From contig JADGNQ010000054.1 of assembly GCA_017883385.1 (NCBI GenBank), positions 1-34,227 of the forward strand: a stretch of 34,227 nt of DNA, written 5' to 3'. Below, piece by piece: positions 30,746 through 34,227 of the stretch. The notes below the pieces were generated by a model. It made no database searches. It saw only the letters and a program-made list of their open reading frames with translations, and was not told where the DNA came from. The translations under genes were made by a program, and so were the position numbers. Position 1 is the stretch's first letter, and each line of letters starts with the position of its first letter. The DNA comes from Candidatus Sulfotelmatobacter sp. (GTDB taxonomy: Bacteria > Acidobacteriota > Terriglobia > Terriglobales > Acidobacteriaceae).

Positions 30746-32574
30746 CGTTCCGTCCCACGGAGTCCATGTACAAGAGCCTCAGTCTTCTCTGCGTCCTCTG
30801 TGCCTCTGTGGTGAATTGTTTCGCTCTCGACCGCGAAGCATTCTCTTTCACCAACTACGATCTCAATTTTCAAGTGGAACCGGAGCAGCATCGCCTCGGA
30901 GTGCGCGGCAAGATCACTCTGCGAAACGACTCGCAGACTCCGCAGAAGATTGCCGTGCTGCAGATTTCGTCGTCGCTCGACTGGCGATCGGTAAAAGCAG
31001 GCGACAAGCCTTTGCAGTTCCTGACGCAGCCATACACTTCGGACATCGACCACACTGGTTCCCTTTCCGAAGCTATCGTTACGTTGCCGCAGATAATCGC
31101 CCCGAAGGGGACCATCGAACTGGAGATTGCGTACGAAGGCGTGATCCTGGTGGATGCGACGCGGCTGACGCGTATTGGCACGCCCGACGACGCGGCGAAG
31201 AGTGTGGACTGGGATCAGATCGATGCAGGCTTCACGGCGGTGCGCGGCGCGGGACACGTTGCGTGGTATCCGATTGCGACCGAGGTTGCGAATCTCTCGG
31301 AGGGGAATAGTTTGTTCGAGGTGTTGGCACGGTGGAAGGCGCGGGGAGCTGGATCGAGGATGCAGTTGCAAATTGCGATGACGGGAAACTATGTCGAGCT
31401 CCCACAGATACTATTCAGTGGAGTCAGCTGCCCTGAGATTGCCCTCGAATCGACGAGCGCCCCAAACCAGCACATCGCCGCCGATTGCACCTCTCAACTA
31501 TTGCGCGGACACGTCCCGACTTTTGTGATTGCGGACTACCATATCTCGGAGAGGCCGGCGATCGAAGTCAGCTACCTGCGCGGTCACGACGTAGCCGCTG
31601 CGAACTTCGCGGACGCGGCGGAGAAGGTCGCTCCCCTCATCACCGAATGGTTTGGAGCGCAACGCGAGAAGGCTAAAACCGCCGACGTTGCCGATGCCAA
31701 GGCCGCGCCGTTTGAGAGCGGCGCGCTGCTGCTGATGCCCCTTGCCAATACCGATCCCAAGTTGGCCGGCTTGGCCGCCGCGCATCAACTTACTCACTCT
31801 GCGTTCTTGTCGTTTCGTCCGTGGATCGAGGAAGGGCTGGCGCATTTCGCGCAGGCACTTTATCTAGAGCAACAGAACGGACGCCAAGCTGCACTCGTTT
31901 ATATGGGATTGCACCGCTCTGCGTTCAGCGGGATCGGCGCGCCGACGACCGTGCCCCGATCCGACGATGAAGTGAACCGCTCGCTGGTGAATACAACCAG
32001 CGAGGAACTGTATCGCAGCAAGGCGATGTGCGTCTGGTGGATGCTGCGCGACATGCTCGGCGAGCCTGCACTCAAAAAGGCGCTTGCTGCTTACCGTCCC
32101 GAGCAGGATAAAGAGGCTTCCTACATGCCGCGGCTGATCTCGGCGCAAACCCAGCGCGACCTGGAGTGGTTTTTCGATGACTGGGTTTACCGCGACCGCG
32201 GACTGCCGGACTTCAAAGTGGACTCAGCCTTCTCGCGGAAAACGATGACGAACACGTTCATGGTCACGATCTCGGTTGACAACCTGGGAACGGCTGGAGC
32301 GGAGGTTCCCATCACGGTCAAGTTTGCCGGTGGAGACGTTACGAAGCGGTTGGAAATACGCGCGAAGAATAAAGGCGTGATTCGCGTCCAGGTTCCAGCG
32401 GCTCCGCAGGAGATCGTGGTCAACGATGGCAGTGTGCCGGAAAGCGACGTGACGAACAACAGTTTCAAGATCCAGTCTGACGACAAATATGGATTTCACC
32501 ACGGAGACACGGAGAAGGCCGCTGGAGATCCAGACACGCATGGGATTCTTCACTTCGCTCAGAATGACAGATAA
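30742..32574 (+). CDS. Secreted M1-like (gluzincin-fold) protein without catalytic Glu
   Basis: The product is 610 residues. A signal peptide (MYKSLSLLCVLCASVVNCFA) precedes an N-terminal beta domain (YDLNFQVEPEQHRLGVRGKI, as in M1 aminopeptidases) and a helical domain. At the zinc site it reads HQLTH (348-352) instead of HExxH, then WIEEGLAHFAQAL, whose Glu could be the third ligand. Zinc could still bind, but the usual general base is replaced by Gln, so peptidase activity is doubtful. A C-terminal beta domain follows (about 490-580). Either the ATG at 30742, overlapping rlmB, or the one at 30766 may be used; the latter starts directly at the signal peptide. The signal peptide and the tail (FHHGDTEK, GILHFAQNDR) are encoded by dispersed repeats. 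Confidence 0.8.
   Translation: MTFRPTESMYKSLSLLCVLCASVVNCFALDREAFSFTNYDLNFQVEPEQHRLGVRGKITLRNDSQTPQKIAVLQISSSLDWRSVKAGDKPLQFLTQPYTSDIDHTGSLSEAIVTLPQIIAPKGTIELEIAYEGVILVDATRLTRIGTPDDAAKSVDWDQIDAGFTAVRGAGHVAWYPIATEVANLSEGNSLFEVLARWKARGAGSRMQLQIAMTGNYVELPQILFSGVSCPEIALESTSAPNQHIAADCTSQLLRGHVPTFVIADYHISERPAIEVSYLRGHDVAAANFADAAEKVAPLITEWFGAQREKAKTADVADAKAAPFESGALLLMPLANTDPKLAGLAAAHQLTHSAFLSFRPWIEEGLAHFAQALYLEQQNGRQAALVYMGLHRSAFSGIGAPTTVPRSDDEVNRSLVNTTSEELYRSKAMCVWWMLRDMLGEPALKKALAAYRPEQDKEASYMPRLISAQTQRDLEWFFDDWVYRDRGLPDFKVDSAFSRKTMTNTFMVTISVDNLGTAGAEVPITVKFAGGDVTKRLEIRAKNKGVIRVQVPAAPQEIVVNDGSVPESDVTNNSFKIQSDDKYGFHHGDTEKAAGDPDTHGILHFAQNDR
30781..30818 (-). repeat. CACAGAGG-type repeat, inverted, inside the signal-peptide coding region
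   Basis: Read on the minus strand it gives TTCACCACAGAGGCACAGAG and then GACGCAGAGAAG. It is the same repeat type as at 1072 and 32494. On the plus strand it encodes SLLCVLCASVVN. Confidence 0.65.
32494..32518 (+). repeat. CACGGAG-type repeat near the end of the M1-like gene
   Basis: TTTCACCACGGAGACACGGA followed by GAAGG. It is the plus-strand form of the repeat at 30781 and lies inside the last 30 codons (FHHGDTEK). Confidence 0.6.
32540..32570 (-). repeat. TGTCATCC-family repeat, partial single arm
   Basis: The minus strand reads TGTCATTCTGAGCGAAGTGA and then AGAATCCCA. It encodes the C-terminal ILHFAQND of the M1-like protein, and the next gene's ribosome site follows at once. Confidence 0.65.
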
Positions 32575-32589
32575 TCCAGGAGGGATTAC

Positions 32590-34020
32590 TTGGCCTACAT
32601 TCAGTTTCTCGGTGCCGCGGGCACCGTCACAGGTTCGAAGCACCTCATCAACACAGCAGATGCGTCGGGCAAAAGCGGCTTTCAGGTTCTGATTGATTGC
32701 GGACTTTTTCAGGGCCCGAAAGAATGGCGCGAACGCAACTGGCGTGACACGCCGGTTCCGGCCAAGGAAATCGATGCGGTCATCCTGACGCATGCCCATC
32801 TTGACCACTGCGGATGGATTCCGCGCCTCGTGAAAGCCGGATTCCGGGGACCGATTTACGCAACGCCGCCGACCATTGATTTGTGCGGCATTATTCTTCC
32901 TGACTCCGGCCACTTGCAGGAAGAGGACGCGCGTTTCTACAACAAGACGAAGAAGTCGAAGCACGATCCTGCGCTGCCGCTTTACACCTTCGAAGAAGCG
33001 CAAAACGCGCTGCATTATTTCAAGCCGGTTCAGGTGGGCCAGACGGTTCAACTCTCGCCTGAGCTTTCGTTCCGTTTCGTTCGGGCGGCGCACATTCTGG
33101 GATCGTGCATGGCGGAGATATCGCTGAAGACGGGTGAACAGACGCGGCAACTTCTATTCACGGGCGACATTGGGCGCGTACGCGATCACAAGATCGCGCC
33201 GGGAAAAGTGGTGCATTCGGGTCCAGCGGAAGGCGAGAGTGCGGACCTTGTCGTGATGGAGTCGACTTACGGCAATCGGCAGCACCCGAAAGAAGACCCC
33301 CTGCCAGAACTGGCCGGACTGATTACCGCTACGGCGAAGCGCGGCGGCAGCGTAGTTGTTCCAGCATTCGCGATTGAACGCACGCAGAAGTTCGTCTTTA
33401 TCCTGAAGCATCTGATCGAGTCGGGACAGATTCCACGGCTGCCCGTTTTTTGCGACAGCCCCATGGCCATCAAGGCAGTCGAGATTTTCCTGAAGCACGA
33501 GGAGGAGTACAGCGACGAAACCCGCGACATGATCCGGAAGTATGGCTCGCCACTGCAGTGGCCGGGCTTCACCTTCGCATCTACGCCGGAAGAGTCGAAG
33601 AAGATCAATGCAGCGGCGATGCCGTCGGTCATCATCTCTTCAAGTGGCATGGTAACCGGCGGGCGCATCCTACATCACCTGGCGCAGCGCTTACCCGATC
33701 CAAGGAATTTGGTGTTGTTCATCGGCTTTCAGGCGCCGGGGACGCGCGGGTTCAAGATCAAGAGCAAGGCTCCGGAGATCAAGTTTTTTGGCGATTTCGT
33801 CACCATTCGCGCCCAGATCGCGGCGCTGGAGCAGTTCAGCGATCATGCCGATCCGCCGGAGTTGCTGCAGTGGCTGCGCACTTTCCGCAACCAGCCAGCG
33901 ACGACGTACCTGGTGCACGGCGAGCCCGATGCTTCGGGGCAACTACGTGACTTGATGAAGAAAGACTTGGGGTGGAATGTTCAGATTGCGCAGTACCTGG
34001 AGAAGGTGGAGGTTCGGTAG
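32590..34020 (+). CDS. MBL-fold/beta-CASP RNA-processing-type hydrolase
   Basis: The product is 476 residues. The metallo-beta-lactamase domain has FLGAAGTVTGSKHLI, the zinc motif THAHLDHCGW (HAHLDH at 68-73), RAAHILGSCMAEI and LLFTGDIGR. The beta-CASP insert follows (TYGNRQHP, VVVPAFAIERTQKFVFILKH, CDSPMAIKAVEIFLKH), then SSSGMVTGGRILHHL, FQAPGTRG, FSDHAD and VHGEPDA, as in the bacterial and archaeal CPSF73-like family. Such proteins are endo- or exonucleases on RNA; some may have other substrates. The start is a TTG with AGGAGG 6 bases upstream; no ATG fits. It follows the M1-like gene by 15 bases and may share its transcript with rlmB. It ends about 90 bases before the likely IS110 region. 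Confidence 0.93.
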   Translation: MAYIQFLGAAGTVTGSKHLINTADASGKSGFQVLIDCGLFQGPKEWRERNWRDTPVPAKEIDAVILTHAHLDHCGWIPRLVKAGFRGPIYATPPTIDLCGIILPDSGHLQEEDARFYNKTKKSKHDPALPLYTFEEAQNALHYFKPVQVGQTVQLSPELSFRFVRAAHILGSCMAEISLKTGEQTRQLLFTGDIGRVRDHKIAPGKVVHSGPAEGESADLVVMESTYGNRQHPKEDPLPELAGLITATAKRGGSVVVPAFAIERTQKFVFILKHLIESGQIPRLPVFCDSPMAIKAVEIFLKHEEEYSDETRDMIRKYGSPLQWPGFTFASTPEESKKINAAAMPSVIISSSGMVTGGRILHHLAQRLPDPRNLVLFIGFQAPGTRGFKIKSKAPEIKFFGDFVTIRAQIAALEQFSDHADPPELLQWLRTFRNQPATTYLVHGEPDASGQLRDLMKKDLGWNVQIAQYLEKVEVR

Positions 34021-34061
34021 TTCGCGACGCCGGCGTCACGGGTACTGCCGAAAAGTACACA

Positions 34062-34089
34062 GATCCCCTTCGACAAGCTCAGGGCAGGC
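34062..34089. repeat. CTTCGACAAGCTCAGGG dispersed repeat
   Basis: CCCCTTCGACAAGCTCAGGG, then CAGGC. This is a very common dispersed sequence in bacterial genomes, as far as I recall. It lies just before the IS110-type leader, so the IS may have inserted next to it. Confidence 0.5.
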
Positions 34090-34113
34090 TTTCGCTTCGC
34101 TTGATTGCATAAC

Positions 34114-34187
34114 GACGTTGGTGCGTCACAGCGAGTAGATTGGGTTGTGACGAACAAGACCAAGGCTCACTGAGAGGAGCCAACGTC
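34114..34187 (+). ncRNA. Structured leader of the IS110-type transposase, possible bridge-RNA part
   Basis: Three nested pairings are visible: an outer stem GACGTTGG (34114-34121) with CCAACGTC (34180-34187), and inside it CGTCACA (34124-34130) with TGTGACG (34146-34152) and GGCTC (34164-34168) with GAGCC (34177-34181). Two bases of the last stem are shared with the outer one. The leader ends directly at the transposase ATG. In IS110-group elements the noncoding part before the transposase encodes a structured bridge RNA that picks target and donor DNA. Whether this is that RNA or only a translation-control leader cannot be told from the edge fragment. Confidence 0.45.
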
Positions 34188-34227
34188 ATGCTGATTATAG
34201 GCTGTGATTTTCATCCTGGGTTTCAGC
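34188..34227 (+). mobile_element. IS110-family transposase, first 13 codons (gene continues past the window)
   Basis: The ATG at 34188 opens MLIIGCDFHPGFQ, the typical start of IS110-family transposases; the Asp in GCDFHP is the first acidic residue of their RuvC-like (DEDD) catalytic site. GAGAGGAG lies about 9 bases upstream. Only this start is in the window, so completeness and activity are unknown. IS110 transposases act with a bridge RNA and usually leave no inverted terminal repeats. Confidence 0.75.

Noticed and set aside
33981..34163. 60-codon minus-strand frame at the right edge containing ALSLSKG
   Set aside because: That motif is the translation of the common CTTCGACAAGCTCAGGG repeat, not a protein signature.
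1..34227. CRISPR arrays, tRNA and rRNA genes
   Set aside because: I saw no regularly spaced direct repeats with unique spacers, no cas genes and no tRNA- or rRNA-like sequence.

Overview
The window looks like chromosomal DNA of an acidobacterium (class Terriglobia/Acidobacteriia). This is inferred from the gene families, the GC-rich coding style, several small proteins of acidobacterial type and the density of short dispersed palindromic repeats between genes; no rRNA or other phylogenetic marker is present to prove it. Most genes are ordinary chromosomal genes. The right edge enters an IS110-type insertion sequence.

Layout. 1-5778: the tail of a GNAT acetyltransferase, a secreted protein, an orphan LytTR response regulator, and on the minus strand an FNR/CRP regulator and a PAS-GAF-sigma54 activator split by an in-frame amber codon. 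6186-8802: a small conserved protein, purS and glmS. 8881-15303: a polytopic membrane protein (minus), two tandem paralogous secreted proteins, a large zinc-ribbon/Ser-Thr kinase/membrane fusion, and a LolA-like secreted protein (minus). 15517-19616: a chaperone cluster with a possible HAIR-type operator, dnaK, a 60-residue protein, dnaJ and a frameshifted lipoprotein gene; grpE is absent. 19753-23090: a secreted cupin (minus), an APC permease with a strong terminator, a PA2169-type four-helix protein (minus) and an HspR-like MerR regulator. 23355-27032: a histone-deacetylase-like hydrolase, a GH35 glycosidase (minus) and a flavin-reductase-like protein. 27659-34020: ffh (signal recognition particle), a peroxiredoxin-like protein, rlmB, a gluzincin-like protein lacking the catalytic Glu, and an MBL/beta-CASP hydrolase. 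34114-34227: a structured leader and the first 13 codons of an IS110-type transposase.

How the genes fit together. Protein quality control is the clearest theme: dnaK, dnaJ and an HspR-like repressor lie within 8 kb, and a possible partial HspR operator precedes dnaK. The two adjacent minus-strand regulators (FNR-like, and sigma54 activator with PAS and GAF sensors) suggest redox or respiratory control, but no target operon is visible. purS, glmS, ffh and rlmB are housekeeping genes without their usual partners nearby.

The most notable non-gene content is the repeats. One family has the conserved edges TGTCATCCTGAGCG and TCGAAGGATCCCTA around cores that differ in sequence but keep their stems. 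There are also two REPIN-like double hairpins, a 38-bp perfect palindrome flanked by 9-bp direct repeats, and scattered CACAGAGG-type repeats, one of which encodes the hydrophobic core of a signal peptide. Several genes take their stop codon from such repeats. The leader of the IS110-type gene folds on paper into a three-stem structure and may belong to a bridge RNA.
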